DNA of 39,904 bases from an uncultured Roseburia sp. Its GTDB lineage: Bacteria > Bacillota > Clostridia > Lachnospirales > Lachnospiraceae. The DNA lies in NCBI GenBank assembly GCA_947564465.1, contig CANOCV010000026.1, positions 1-39,904 of the forward strand, written 5' to 3'. The notes under the pieces were generated by a model, which worked only from the letters and a program-made list of their open reading frames with translations, was not told the DNA's origin and made no database searches. Each line of letters starts with the position of its first letter. Position 1 is the first letter of the stretch. This document shows, one piece after another, positions 1 to 8,800 of the stretch. The position numbers and the translations under genes are program-made.

Positions 1-4
1 CAGT

Positions 5-52
5 AAAAATGAAGCTGTTGCTTCACGAATTTTCATTCGTTAAAGCGACAGC
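5..52 (-). terminator. Intrinsic terminator after the anti-sigma gene
   Basis: Read on the minus strand, an interrupted hairpin (GCTGT/ACAGC, GCTT/AAGC and ACGAA/TTCGT arms around a TGAAAA loop) is followed by TTCATTTTT. It lies about 30 bp after the anti-sigma stop codon and would end the sigma/anti-sigma transcript. Confidence 0.7.
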
Positions 53-81
53 CCCCTTATACATTTCCCTATTTCTTTATT

Positions 82-984
82 TTAAAGCGTTGTTTTATAA
101 ACATCTTTCTTCGACCTGAGCAGATTCATACCAAGCAACAGTACACAATAGACAAATATCCCAACCAATATAATGATCAAAAAATCTCTTGGCATAGCAA
201 AAGTCTTTATCAGCAAACCTTTTGTGCAAATATGGGCCAAAATATACGAAATCGGTGCCAGCAATATCCGCTCTAACCATACTTTAACGTTTTCGTTTCT
301 TCTAAATACAAACAGCAGAACGCTACATATAACTGCCGCAAAAATGGCCAGAATCAGATATTGTCCCAATACCAGCCGGGGCAGCGTCCTCATGCCGCCA
401 TTTGGATTTGGATTGGTTCCATAGATGAAAACGTCATCCTCACCGTTATTCTGCGAATAATAAACCGCAATCGGCTTATCCGCTGAAAACACGATACTTT
501 GCTCGCCGCGTTTTATGAAATGTAAATCCCATGCCGTGTTCCATGCCTCTATATAACAAATCTCAATCCCGCCGGATGTCTCTGCATCGCCCTCTGTAAA
601 GGTATAACCTGTGACGCTCTCGTCAAACGTCAGGATAACGGTTCCGTCTGTTCTCTCGGTTATATGAAATAATCCGTCCGAATAAGGAATATACTGCGGA
701 GCGGTTAAAACGGAGACAACGGATAAAATAACGGAACATACCAATGCCGCTGTGAACAATATCGTCTGTACCTTCTTCATCCGCAGCTTCCTCTTTAATT
801 TTTTTAAAGGCGCCACATCTGTATCTGCAATAAACTCTGCCGTTTTTTTTATCTCATTTAGTTTTTCACTACAACTTTCACACACGGCGAGATGTGATTC
901 TACAAATGTCCTTGTATCTTCGCTTACCATATCTTCCGCATACAGGGGAAGTATGTCCCGGATAATATTACATTCATTTTTCAT
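82..984 (-). CDS. Membrane anti-sigma factor with zinc-finger head
   Basis: Predicted transmembrane regulator (300 aa) that would hold the neighbouring ECF sigma factor inactive at the membrane. The cytoplasmic N-terminus carries an HxxxCxxC zinc-binding anti-sigma motif (His31, Cys35, Cys38). A first membrane helix spans about residues 72-94, an extracytoplasmic domain of about 110 residues follows, and three further hydrophobic helices end the protein. I chose the ATG at 984 rather than an upstream in-frame ATG because GGAGG sits 9 nt before it. This start overlaps the sigma stop codon by 11 bp, so the two are probably translationally coupled. The sensed signal is unknown. The extra C-terminal helices are unusual compared with the single-pass family norm. 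Confidence 0.8.
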   Translation of the reverse strand: MKNECNIIRDILPLYAEDMVSEDTRTFVESHLAVCESCSEKLNEIKKTAEFIADTDVAPLKKLKRKLRMKKVQTILFTAALVCSVILSVVSVLTAPQYIPYSDGLFHITERTDGTVILTFDESVTGYTFTEGDAETSGGIEICYIEAWNTAWDLHFIKRGEQSIVFSADKPIAVYYSQNNGEDDVFIYGTNPNPNGGMRTLPRLVLGQYLILAIFAAVICSVLLFVFRRNENVKVWLERILLAPISYILAHICTKGLLIKTFAMPRDFLIIILVGIFVYCVLLLGMNLLRSKKDVYKTTL

Positions 985-1477
985 CGTGATTGCCCTCCAT
1001 CTTGTCAATAATTTTACTTCGTGCCCGGTGATAAGTAACGCAGGCCCAATTGTCTGTTTTTCCGAAAATATCTCCTATCTCCCGAAACCCCAATTCCCCG
1101 AACACTCTCAGCGTAAAAACCTCTTTGTACGGCTCATTTAGGTCGTGTAATAGTCTATGAATCTGCATAACTTTACTTTTATCTATGATCCGTTCTTCAA
1201 CCGTATCCGTACTTTGCAATTCATTGGCGCGTTCTGCCTCCTCCAGATTGGCCAGTGCAGGATGTTTCTTTAAATAAGTATAATAACAGTTTTTGGCAAT
1301 CTGACAGAGCCAGACACGAATATCACACTCTCCCCGAAACTTCCCTACCGCGCGCAACGCCTTAAAAAATGTTTCACTCGTCACCTCTTCCGCAATACTC
1401 TCACTTTTTGATAAACTCCTGACATACAAAAAAACGTCGTGAAAATATGTTTTATATATTTGATCAAACTCTTCCAT
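974..1477 (-). CDS. ECF-type RNA polymerase sigma factor
   Basis: Sigma-70 family extracytoplasmic function sigma factor, 167 aa, the usual length for the class. Region 2 is seen in the first 75 residues (FDQIYKTYFHDVFLYVRSL, then the EVTSETFFKAL helix and an RVWLCQIAKN segment). Region 4 with its helix-turn-helix is near the end (EPYKEVFTLRVFGELGFREIG, then the YHRARSKI helix). The start at 1477 has a strong GGAGGTG ribosome site 5 nt upstream. It overlaps the anti-sigma gene, so the pair forms a two-gene operon. It may respond to cell-envelope stress, but the regulon cannot be read from this window, and I found no convincing ECF-type autoregulatory promoter in the upstream 318 bp. Confidence 0.88.
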   Translation of the reverse strand: MEEFDQIYKTYFHDVFLYVRSLSKSESIAEEVTSETFFKALRAVGKFRGECDIRVWLCQIAKNCYYTYLKKHPALANLEEAERANELQSTDTVEERIIDKSKVMQIHRLLHDLNEPYKEVFTLRVFGELGFREIGDIFGKTDNWACVTYHRARSKIIDKMEGNHDEK

Positions 1478-1662
1478 TTTTCACCTCCATTTATAAGACT
1501 CTGTTTTCTTTAAAATCTTACAAACTTTTTTGATTATATCATAAATTTGTATATATTATATTAACGGAACAACGAATCCGGCTCTGCCGGATTCTTCGCC
1601 TGCGGCGGGCCGCATATGCGGCATTTTTCCTCTCCGCCGCATGGCAATCCTGCCCGGAGGGC

Positions 1663-1732
1663 TTTTTATATCATAGGAAAGTCGTAGGTTTTAGCACTTC
1701 ACAGTAACAAGGTCTTTCCTATGATATAAAAA
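1663..1732. repeat. Perfect 19-bp inverted repeat around a 32-nt core
   Basis: The arm tttttatatcataggaaag at 1663-1681 is matched without mismatch by its reverse complement at 1714-1732. The 32-nt core has no open reading frame. The size and terminal symmetry resemble a MITE-like or REP-like intergenic element. It abuts and slightly overlaps the terminator of the upstream chitinase gene. Confidence 0.75.
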
Positions 1733-1769
1733 AGACCGCCAAACAACAGGTATTGTCTGCTGTTTGGCG
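1728..1769 (-). terminator. Intrinsic terminator of chitinase 1
   Basis: On the minus strand, CGCCAAACAGCAG pairs with CTGTTGTTTGGCG (one G-U pair, 7-nt loop, arms at 1757-1769 and 1737-1749), followed by GTCTTTTTT. It lies 26 bp past the stop codon of the chitinase gene. Confidence 0.85.
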
Positions 1770-1795
1770 ACCTCTCCTCTTAAAAATATATTAAC

Positions 1796-4700
1796 TTAAT
1801 TATTTTCCAGTTTCCAAGGACCCCACTGTCCCTGATCCTCCGGATTCGTTCCCTGCGTCCACCAGGATGCCGTATATACTTTTCCGTTATAAACAACCTT
1901 GTCTCCGCCTACATATACTGCCGAAGCGCTCCATGCTGCAATTCCTTCCGTACTTCCCTGATTATCTCCGGAACCGCTTTCATTTCCGCTTCCCGTGTTA
2001 TCACCGGAGCCTCCTTCGTTTCCGTCTCCCGTGTTATCGCCGGAACCTCCTTCGTTTCCGCCTCCTGTGTTATCGCCGGAAGCAGTGCCAATCAATTTCC
2101 ATGGACCCCATTGTCCCTGATTCTCCGGATTCGTTCCCTGTGTCCACCAGGACGCTTCATATACTTTTCCGTTATAGCTTACTCTCTCGCCGCCTGTGTA
2201 TACCTTGGATGCGCTCCATGCAGGCGCGTCCGTCGCCGGTTGCTCAGTCTCATCCGGTTTCTCGGTCTCACTCGGCTGCTCTGTCTCGCTCGGTTTTTCC
2301 GTCTCACTCGGCTGCTCTGTCTCGCTCGGTTCTTCTGTCTCATTCGGTTTTTCCGTCTCACTCGGCTTTTCCGTCTCATCCGGCTGCTCTGTCTCGCCCG
2401 GCTTCTGACTGCCGCCAACTTCTACTTCCGGAAGCGTGTCCATTGCAGCATCCATTGCCTTTGCCCACGCATAATTATTCGTCGCATCCCAGTTAATCGA
2501 CCATGTCATAACGCCACGGATTGCCGGATATGCTTTTGGCGCTTTAAAGCTGCCTGAAGATGTTCCGTATGCAAGCGCATCAACAGCCGTTTTCACTACG
2601 GACGGAGACACATAGCCGCTGCCTGCCGCCTGTGAAGTAGACGGAACGCCAAGCGCTACCTGATCCGGCCTTAATCCGGCCTCAATAATCAATGTAGATA
2701 AAGAGGTAAGGAAATCCGCATTTCCCGGATTTACAATAGAGCCGCCGTATCCGTTCATTCCGCCTGTGTTATAAAACTGCGGATAGCAAATTGTCAATAT
2801 ATCTTTAATTTCAAGCGCAAGTCTTAAGTAAGATGTTGTAATATCATTCGAAGAAAGTCTGTCTGCCTGAATATAATATGTTTCAGGCGCCATTGTAATG
2901 ATAAAGTCTTCGCCGAAATGATCGTGTACCGTCCGCAATGCGCTTGCAATATAGTTCACGCCCGATACTGCGGAGCCCTCCAGATCAATATCCACTCCTT
3001 CAAATCCATACTCCTCAATGATGCGGATTAAACCTTCGGCAAATAAAGCCGCCGCCTTATCGCTGTTAATCTCAATTCTTCCCTCTGCACCGCCTACGGA
3101 GATAATGACATGCTGTCCTTTTTCCTTTAAATCTTTAATATCCTGTATAAATTCTGCCTTTGTATAACCGCCCAACGCTCTGCACAGATCGCCGTCCAGC
3201 TCAAATGTCACTTCACCCGGTGTCGCTGTATTTCCGGTAAATGCCACGCAGATCATATCGTAGTAAGCCGGAACATCGCTCAGTTTCAGGTTCGTGGAAC
3301 CGTTGCAGAAATTATGCCAGTAGCCGGTCACCATATGCTGCGGCAGCTTTTCGTTTACATAGTAATTGTTTTCCGGCTTATCGCCTGTCTCACCGCCGTT
3401 TTCCGTCTCGGTATCCGTCTCACCGCCCGACGGCTTATTTCCGTCTACATGTACGAGATCCGCACGCTCCTTCCAGAGTGTCGGCGTGCCGTCCGGCAGC
3501 CATCCGCCATGTGAGGTGTGTGCATATGTACATTCATATACTTTTCCCTGATAGGAAACCAAATCTCCAAGCTGATACGCTACGCCCGATGCCCATGCCG
3601 GATAAGTTCCTGTCTGTGTGCCCGATGTAGACTCGCTCTCTGTCTCACTGTCCGTTCCCGGTGTCTGACTCTCCGTCTCACTGTCTGTTCCCGGTGTCTG
3701 GCTCTCCGTCTCGCTGTCCGTTCCCGGTGTCTGGCTCTCCGTCTCGCTGTCCGTTCCCGGTGTAACCTCGCTCTCCGTCTCACCGCTGCCGATATCACCG
3801 CTGACATCCGCTCCGTAAACAGCCTGCGCGCCAAACTCCTCCAAAGAAGTCAGAATACGCTGTGTCATGGTTATTCCTTCAATATCCGTAATGTTCGCAT
3901 TACCGGAAACACGAACCGTAAATGTATGAGAAGTTCCAGGCTTCAACGCCTTCGCCGCATAAATGGATGCCAGGTCAATGACACCATATCCGTTCGCGTT
4001 CGTCACCGAACCGCTCTGTGAACCTGCACTAAAAGCAGCGCCGCTTTTTGTTTTGATATAGAGCTTCGGATACATAACTGTCTTTTTAAATAACTCGGCG
4101 TCCTTCAATGCCGTATTTGTCTCTACCGCCTTTTCGTTATTCGTAAGCGTAATTGTGTAAGTTGAACCTTCCGCCGTCACGGATACAGACGCTTTCGGAC
4201 TTCCAACCCGAATTTCCTGTGCCGGAAGCTTCGCATCTCCATACAGAGATTCTTTCATCGTCTTTGTCACGGAGTTGGTGCTGTCTAAAGAAGCCATCCA
4301 TGAAATCAGACCCCCAAGACCATTTTTCTTCACATATTCTCCCTTTGCCGCTACGGAACGTTCATTGTCACAGGTAAAGAAATATCCCGTCTCAGGACTG
4401 TAATAATATGCCGCCTGCGCCGTCTCGTCATAATACTCTTTCAGCTGATACTGTGATTTCAAAGTCTCAATGTCGCCGTACGCGAAAGTTCCGCTCGTCG
4501 TTCCGTCGGCCGCTTTTACGCTGTTTGGCTCTGCCGTCGCATACAATCCCGGATTTTCAGGGTCTAAGCCGTTGTTCTGTACGCCTGCCCATCCTCTCGT
4601 ATAAGGAGCGACGCCGATTACGATTTTGGAATAATCAATCTTATTTCCATATGTCTTCTTCAAATACTGGATACATGCATCCACCGAAAACTGTCCGTCC

Positions 4701-5569
4701 TTCTGCGTCTCTTCATTGTATGCAGGATTCGTATATAACGCCGTCTGGTGACCGGTATAACCGTTCCATGCGCCGTTTAGGTCATATGTCATCATATTGG
4801 CAAAATCAACGATGTCCATCACTTTATCATACTCGATCTTAGACATCATCGCCGGTGAAGCCGACATAGCAACAGACAGCTCATAATACTTTCCGTTGCT
4901 CTCTCCCAATGAATCAAGCTCATCACGGATTGCCTGCATTAATAATGTAAAATTCTTTGTATCCGCTTCCGTTCCCGGGCATCCCTCGTCAATTGTTACG
5001 CCGTTGCCCGCCGGATCGCTAGCGCGCACCGCCGTCGGATACTCCCAGTCAATATCGACAAAATCATAACCAAGATAATCTACAAACTTCGAAATGTTTT
5101 TTGCAAAATTTTGCCTTTTCGCCGGATCGGCCGCAACTGCCGAAAAATCTCCCGATCTCGTCCATCCTCCCACAGATATACCGATCTTCATGTTCGGGTA
5201 TTTGGAGCGCAGAATATTCATTGCGCCTAACACACCCGCATACGGCTCCCCATATGTAAGCCCGTTTTGCTCCGGTAAAATCGTCTGAAAATCTGCATGC
5301 TCGTCACATAAAACAAGATCTCCGTTTGCATCCATATCTAAAAATGCAAAATTCAGATGTGTAATCTGGCTTCCGTCAATCTTGCTCGGGTAAAAATACT
5401 TCTGTCCGGAATATATCGACCACTCTCCGTAATACATAACATTACGGTATTCCGGTGTTGTTTCAGCCGCTTTGACTTCTACAACCGAAGATGGCACCGC
5501 AAATCCGCCAAAAATACTTGTGGCCGTAAGTGCCAGTGATAATAAAATGCCTATTCCTCTTTTTTTCAC
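1796..5569 (-). CDS. Secreted tandem-GH18 chitinase with three CBM5/12-type chitin-binding modules
   Basis: Predicted exported chitinase of 1257 aa. Visible in order: signal peptide (1-34), GH18 domain A (about 39-445) with the DxDxE catalytic motif ending at Glu176, a beta-sandwich-like region (455-585), a TPGTDSETESQ-repeat linker (about 602-648), a CBM5/12-like module (656-702), GH18 domain B of the ChiD-like type (about 736-1046) with GVDIDLEG and catalytic Glu864, an acidic ETE[QK]P linker (1058-1112), and two near-identical CBM5/12 modules (1116-1160, 1211-1257). Domain A should be processive-type and B a different GH18 subgroup, so the two may cooperate on chitin. I chose the GTG at 5569 rather than the ATG at 5608 because AAGGAAGG lies just upstream and the paralogue at 5858-11080 begins the same way (GTG, then KR-rich signal peptide). 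It has its own promoter and terminator. No cell-wall anchor was seen, so it is probably released or bound to chitin. Confidence 0.88.
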   Translation of the reverse strand: MKKRGIGILLSLALTATSIFGGFAVPSSVVEVKAAETTPEYRNVMYYGEWSIYSGQKYFYPSKIDGSQITHLNFAFLDMDANGDLVLCDEHADFQTILPEQNGLTYGEPYAGVLGAMNILRSKYPNMKIGISVGGWTRSGDFSAVAADPAKRQNFAKNISKFVDYLGYDFVDIDWEYPTAVRASDPAGNGVTIDEGCPGTEADTKNFTLLMQAIRDELDSLGESNGKYYELSVAMSASPAMMSKIEYDKVMDIVDFANMMTYDLNGAWNGYTGHQTALYTNPAYNEETQKDGQFSVDACIQYLKKTYGNKIDYSKIVIGVAPYTRGWAGVQNNGLDPENPGLYATAEPNSVKAADGTTSGTFAYGDIETLKSQYQLKEYYDETAQAAYYYSPETGYFFTCDNERSVAAKGEYVKKNGLGGLISWMASLDSTNSVTKTMKESLYGDAKLPAQEIRVGSPKASVSVTAEGSTYTITLTNNEKAVETNTALKDAELFKKTVMYPKLYIKTKSGAAFSAGSQSGSVTNANGYGVIDLASIYAAKALKPGTSHTFTVRVSGNANITDIEGITMTQRILTSLEEFGAQAVYGADVSGDIGSGETESEVTPGTDSETESQTPGTDSETESQTPGTDSETESQTPGTDSETESESTSGTQTGTYPAWASGVAYQLGDLVSYQGKVYECTYAHTSHGGWLPDGTPTLWKERADLVHVDGNKPSGGETDTETENGGETGDKPENNYYVNEKLPQHMVTGYWHNFCNGSTNLKLSDVPAYYDMICVAFTGNTATPGEVTFELDGDLCRALGGYTKAEFIQDIKDLKEKGQHVIISVGGAEGRIEINSDKAAALFAEGLIRIIEEYGFEGVDIDLEGSAVSGVNYIASALRTVHDHFGEDFIITMAPETYYIQADRLSSNDITTSYLRLALEIKDILTICYPQFYNTGGMNGYGGSIVNPGNADFLTSLSTLIIEAGLRPDQVALGVPSTSQAAGSGYVSPSVVKTAVDALAYGTSSGSFKAPKAYPAIRGVMTWSINWDATNNYAWAKAMDAAMDTLPEVEVGGSQKPGETEQPDETEKPSETEKPNETEEPSETEQPSETEKPSETEQPSETEKPDETEQPATDAPAWSASKVYTGGERVSYNGKVYEASWWTQGTNPENQGQWGPWKLIGTASGDNTGGGNEGGSGDNTGDGNEGGSGDNTGSGNESGSGDNQGSTEGIAAWSASAVYVGGDKVVYNGKVYTASWWTQGTNPEDQGQWGPWKLENN
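1952..2083 (-). repeat. 36-bp coding repeats: Gly/Asn/Ser-rich linker
   Basis: Three and a half copies of a 12-residue unit of the form SGDNTGxGNEGG separate the last two chitin-binding modules of chitinase 1. This is a flexible linker likely to vary in copy number. Confidence 0.75.
2234..2398 (-). repeat. 18-bp coding repeats: ETE[Q/K]P[S/D/N] linker
   Basis: About nine hexapeptide units built on ETEQPS or ETEKPS join GH18 domain B to the first C-terminal chitin-binding module. The stretch is strongly acidic and proline-spaced, so it should be an extended tether. Confidence 0.8.
3637..3763 (-). repeat. 33-bp coding repeats: TPGTDSETESQ linker
   Basis: Four tandem 11-residue units follow the beta-sandwich region of chitinase 1 and precede its first chitin-binding module. 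The DNA copies are nearly identical, which points to recent slippage or unequal recombination. Confidence 0.8.
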
Positions 5570-5637
5570 AATATTTCCTTCCTTTCTCAGATACTTTCTC
5601 CCCAACACGCATACAATTTCCGTGTCTCTTCCTGTTT

Positions 5638-5694
5638 AGTATATATAAATCTGCCGCTCTTTCCCATGCATCGTGTTGTTTTTTTTTGACTAAA
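5638..5694 (-). promoter_or_regulatory. Promoter and upstream box of chitinase 1
   Basis: On the minus strand: upstream box TTTAGTCAAAAAAA (5681-5694), 14 nt, a -35-like TGGGAA (5661-5666), 17 nt, and -10 TATACT (5638-5643). Exactly the same elements with identical spacing precede chitinase 2. The -35 is poor, which suggests a need for an activator, perhaps at the upstream box. Confidence 0.65.
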
Positions 5695-5760
5695 TTTGCT
5701 CAAATCCAAAATTTTATTTAAAATACAATATTATTTTCCTGTTTTTCATTGATATATACT

Positions 5761-5804
5761 AAAAACGTGGCAAAATCCGAATATTTCACTCAGATTTTGC
5801 CACG
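5761..5804 (-). terminator. Intrinsic terminator of chitinase 2
   Basis: On the minus strand a perfect 12-bp stem CGTGGCAAAATC/GATTTTGCCACG (arms 5793-5804 and 5766-5777, 15-nt loop) is followed by TTTTTAG. It separates the two chitinase genes into different transcription units. Confidence 0.88.
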
Positions 5805-5840
5805 CTTTTATTTTTGTCCCTTATGTCAGCATATCTCTTA

Positions 5841-5880
5841 CTTTATTTTTATTTTGATCACTTTATTTTTATTTTGATCA
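5841..5880. repeat. 20-bp tandem duplication across a stop codon
   Basis: Two adjacent perfect copies of ctttatttttattttgatca (5841-5860 and 5861-5880) span the 3' end of chitinase 2. The stop codon lies at the copy junction. A single copy would encode the same last residues but stop at TAA instead of TGA. Confidence 0.9.
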
Positions 5881-8800
5881 CTTTCTTCTTATTAGTTCCG
5901 TCCGTGGATCTTGCAGTAATCTTTACCGTCTTACCTTTTCCGGCTTTCTTTGTCTTTACCACGCCCTTTGACGTCACCGTTGCATACTTCGCATTACTGC
6001 TCTCCCATTTCAGCGTCTTGTTAATCTTTTTCGTCGTAGCCTTCGGAGTAACAGTCGCCTTAATCTTTACCTTTTTTCCTGCCTTTACTGCGGTTGAAGA
6101 AGCTTTCAGCGTTATTTTCTTCACGGCCTTTGGCATAAGCTTAATCTTATATTCCTGATTCCTGCCGCTTCCGTCATTCGCCGTCGCGACAATCGTCACC
6201 GTCTTATTCTTTCCGGCTTTCTTTGTCGTAACAAGACCTGTCTTTGCGTCAACCGTTGCATATTTCGCATTCTTATCGGCCTTAACGGACCAAGTTACGG
6301 AAGAATTTGTAGCATTTGCCGGTGTTACGGCCGCAGTCAGCCAAACCTTCTTGCCCGCTGCAATTTTTTTGGAAATTCCGCTGATTGTGATTCCCGTCAC
6401 CTTTACATCCGGCGCCGTTATTTTTACCGCTTCCCACTGAGCTACCAGCGTAATATCGCTGTTTACAGGTGATGCGAAATTGTACGCCGCATTGCCAAGA
6501 TGCCAGCCTTTAAATACAAATCCTGCCCTTGCAGGCGCTGCCGGCTGTACTGCGTTTTTCCCTTCTTCCACTGTCTGTGAAGCAACCGCACTGCCGCCGT
6601 TTGTGTTAAATGTCACAGTATATTTTTTAACTTCTTCTGTCTTTCCCGTCGTTACGTTAACCGTGCAGGCCGCCGTTGCTCCGCCGTCCGCCGCCGTCGC
6701 CGTGATGGTTGCCCTTCCCTCTTTCAAAGCAAGAACCTGGCCGTCCGAGGTTACGATTGCCACAGAGGAATCGGAGGACCTCCAGATAATATGCTTATAT
6801 GTTGCACTCGAAGGCGCAATCGTGGCCGTAAGCGAAGCGTCCTGATTTACGCCAAGCTCCAGCTCTGCTTTATCTAATCCAAGACTCTCAACCGGAATAC
6901 TTCCGGCATCTCTCTTTATCACTGTAACCGCCGCAGAAGCCGTCTTAGCCCCGTCGGCCGTTGTTACGGTTATCGTCGCATTTCCCGCTTTGACCGCAGT
7001 TACGATTCCCTCTTCGGATACCGTCGCAACATTCTCGTCGGATGATGTCCATGCCACGGCGCGATTACTTGCATTTGACGGCGTAATCACTACCCCGAGA
7101 GCGCTTGAAATGCCCTCCGGAAGTGTAAGCTCTGTCTCGCTCACCTTTACGCTCTCAACCGCTACCGGCGTTACCTTTACTGCACATACGGCCTGATAGC
7201 TTCCGTCCGCCGTTACCGCCGTAATTGTTGCTTCTCCCGCTTTCCTTGCGAGCACCGATCCCTCCGATGAGACAAATACTACATTCTCGTCGGAAGACTT
7301 CCAGAATACGTTTTTATTCGTCGCGTTTGACGGCGCGATCGTTGCCTGTAATGCGGCAGTTTCCTCTTCTTTTAACTCAAGCGTCGTAGAATTTAAGGTT
7401 ACTCCCTCAACCGATACCGTCGCCGCATTCCTCTCCGTTATCGTAACCGTTATAGACGCAGCCTTTGCTCCGTCAGCCGAAACTGCGGTGATTACGGTTG
7501 TTCCCGGTTTTACCGCCGTTACAATTCCATCATCCGATACGGTTGCAACTGATGTATCGGAGGAACTCCATGTCACCCTCTGGTTTGTCGCATTTGACGG
7601 CTCAACCGTCACTTTAATCTGCTCGGACATTCCCTGCTCTAAAGAGAAATCCGCACGGTTTAAGGTCACTCCCGTAACGCTTACTGTCTCCTGCTTTTTC
7701 TCCGTGACCGTCACCTTACATACTGCTGTCTTGCCTCCGTCATTTGTCTTTACCGTAATCTGGGCGTCTCCCGCTTTTTTGGCCACTACAACGCCGCCTG
7801 AAACGGTTGCAACCGATGTATCGGAGGAACTCCATGTTACAGCCTTATTTGTCGCATCGCTCGGAGCAACTGTGGCTGTTAAAGTATCAAAGGAACCTTC
7901 CTCTAACGTTATCTGAGTCTTATCTAACGTTACGCCTGTCACCGCTTTATCCGTATCGCCTCCCGGATTATTTCCCGGATCGTCTCCCGGATCCGTGCTC
8001 CCGTTATCCACTACCGGAAGGGCGCTCATAGCCTCATCCATAGCTTTGGCCCATGCATAATTATTTGTCGCATCCCAGTTAATTGACCAGGTCATAACGC
8101 CGCGGAACGTCGGGTATGCCTTCGGAGCCGTAAAGCTTCCGGATGACGTTCCGTTAATCATTGCGTCTATTGCTTTCTTTATCACATCATTTGACACATA
8201 TCCGCTGCCTGCCGCCTGCGAAGTAGACGGCACGCCGAATGCAACCTGATCCGGTCTCAAGCCGCCGGTCTCAATTACCAACGTCGATAACGCTGTTAAA
8301 AAGTCGGCATTGCCCGGACTTACGATTGCACCGCCATATCCGTCCATTCCGCCCGAATTGTAGAACTGCGGATAACAGATCGTCAAAATGTCCTTTATCT
8401 TAAGCGCCAGTCTCAAATATGCCGTTGTAATATCATTCGCGGAAAGTCTTCCGGCCTGAATATAATATGTCTCAGGCGCCATTGTGATAATAAAGTCTTT
8501 CCCAAAGTGATCATGAACCTTGCGAAGGGCATCGGCGATATAATCGGTACCCGATACCGCGGATCCCTCCAGATCAATATCTACGCCCTCAAAGCCATAC
8601 TCTTCAATAATCTGAATCAATCCTTCTGCAAACTTCTCTCCCGCTGCGTCGCTGTTAATTTCAATTCTTCCCTCTGCGCCGCCCACAGAAATAATTACAT
8701 GCTGATTCTTTGCCTTTAAATCTTTTATGTCCTGGATAAATTCTGCTTTTGTATATCCTCCCAATGCGTTGCATAAATCACCGTCCAGCTCGAATGTCAC

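Larger units (their letters stand above)
1478..1795. other. Intergenic region with several inverted repeats
   Basis: No gene was seen in these 318 bp. The part next to the sigma gene is AT-rich and contains a minus-strand TATAAT without a clear -35 box. Further on are a short hairpin (GAATCCGG/CCGGATTC, 1574-1594), a 14-nt palindrome (1609-1622) followed on the plus strand by ATTTTT, a long perfect inverted repeat (1663-1732) and the chitinase terminator (1728-1769). The density of structure suggests a small intergenic repeat element inserted between two operons. Confidence 0.6.

Noticed and set aside
1952..3763. Short regular repeats as a possible CRISPR array
   Set aside because: The repeats are in frame, have no unique spacers and encode Pro/Thr/Glu or Gly/Asn linkers in chitinase 1. 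No cas genes are present.
5570..5608. ATG at 5608 as start of chitinase 1
   Set aside because: It would put 13 extra residues before the signal peptide. The GTG at 5569 has the better ribosome site and matches the paralogue.
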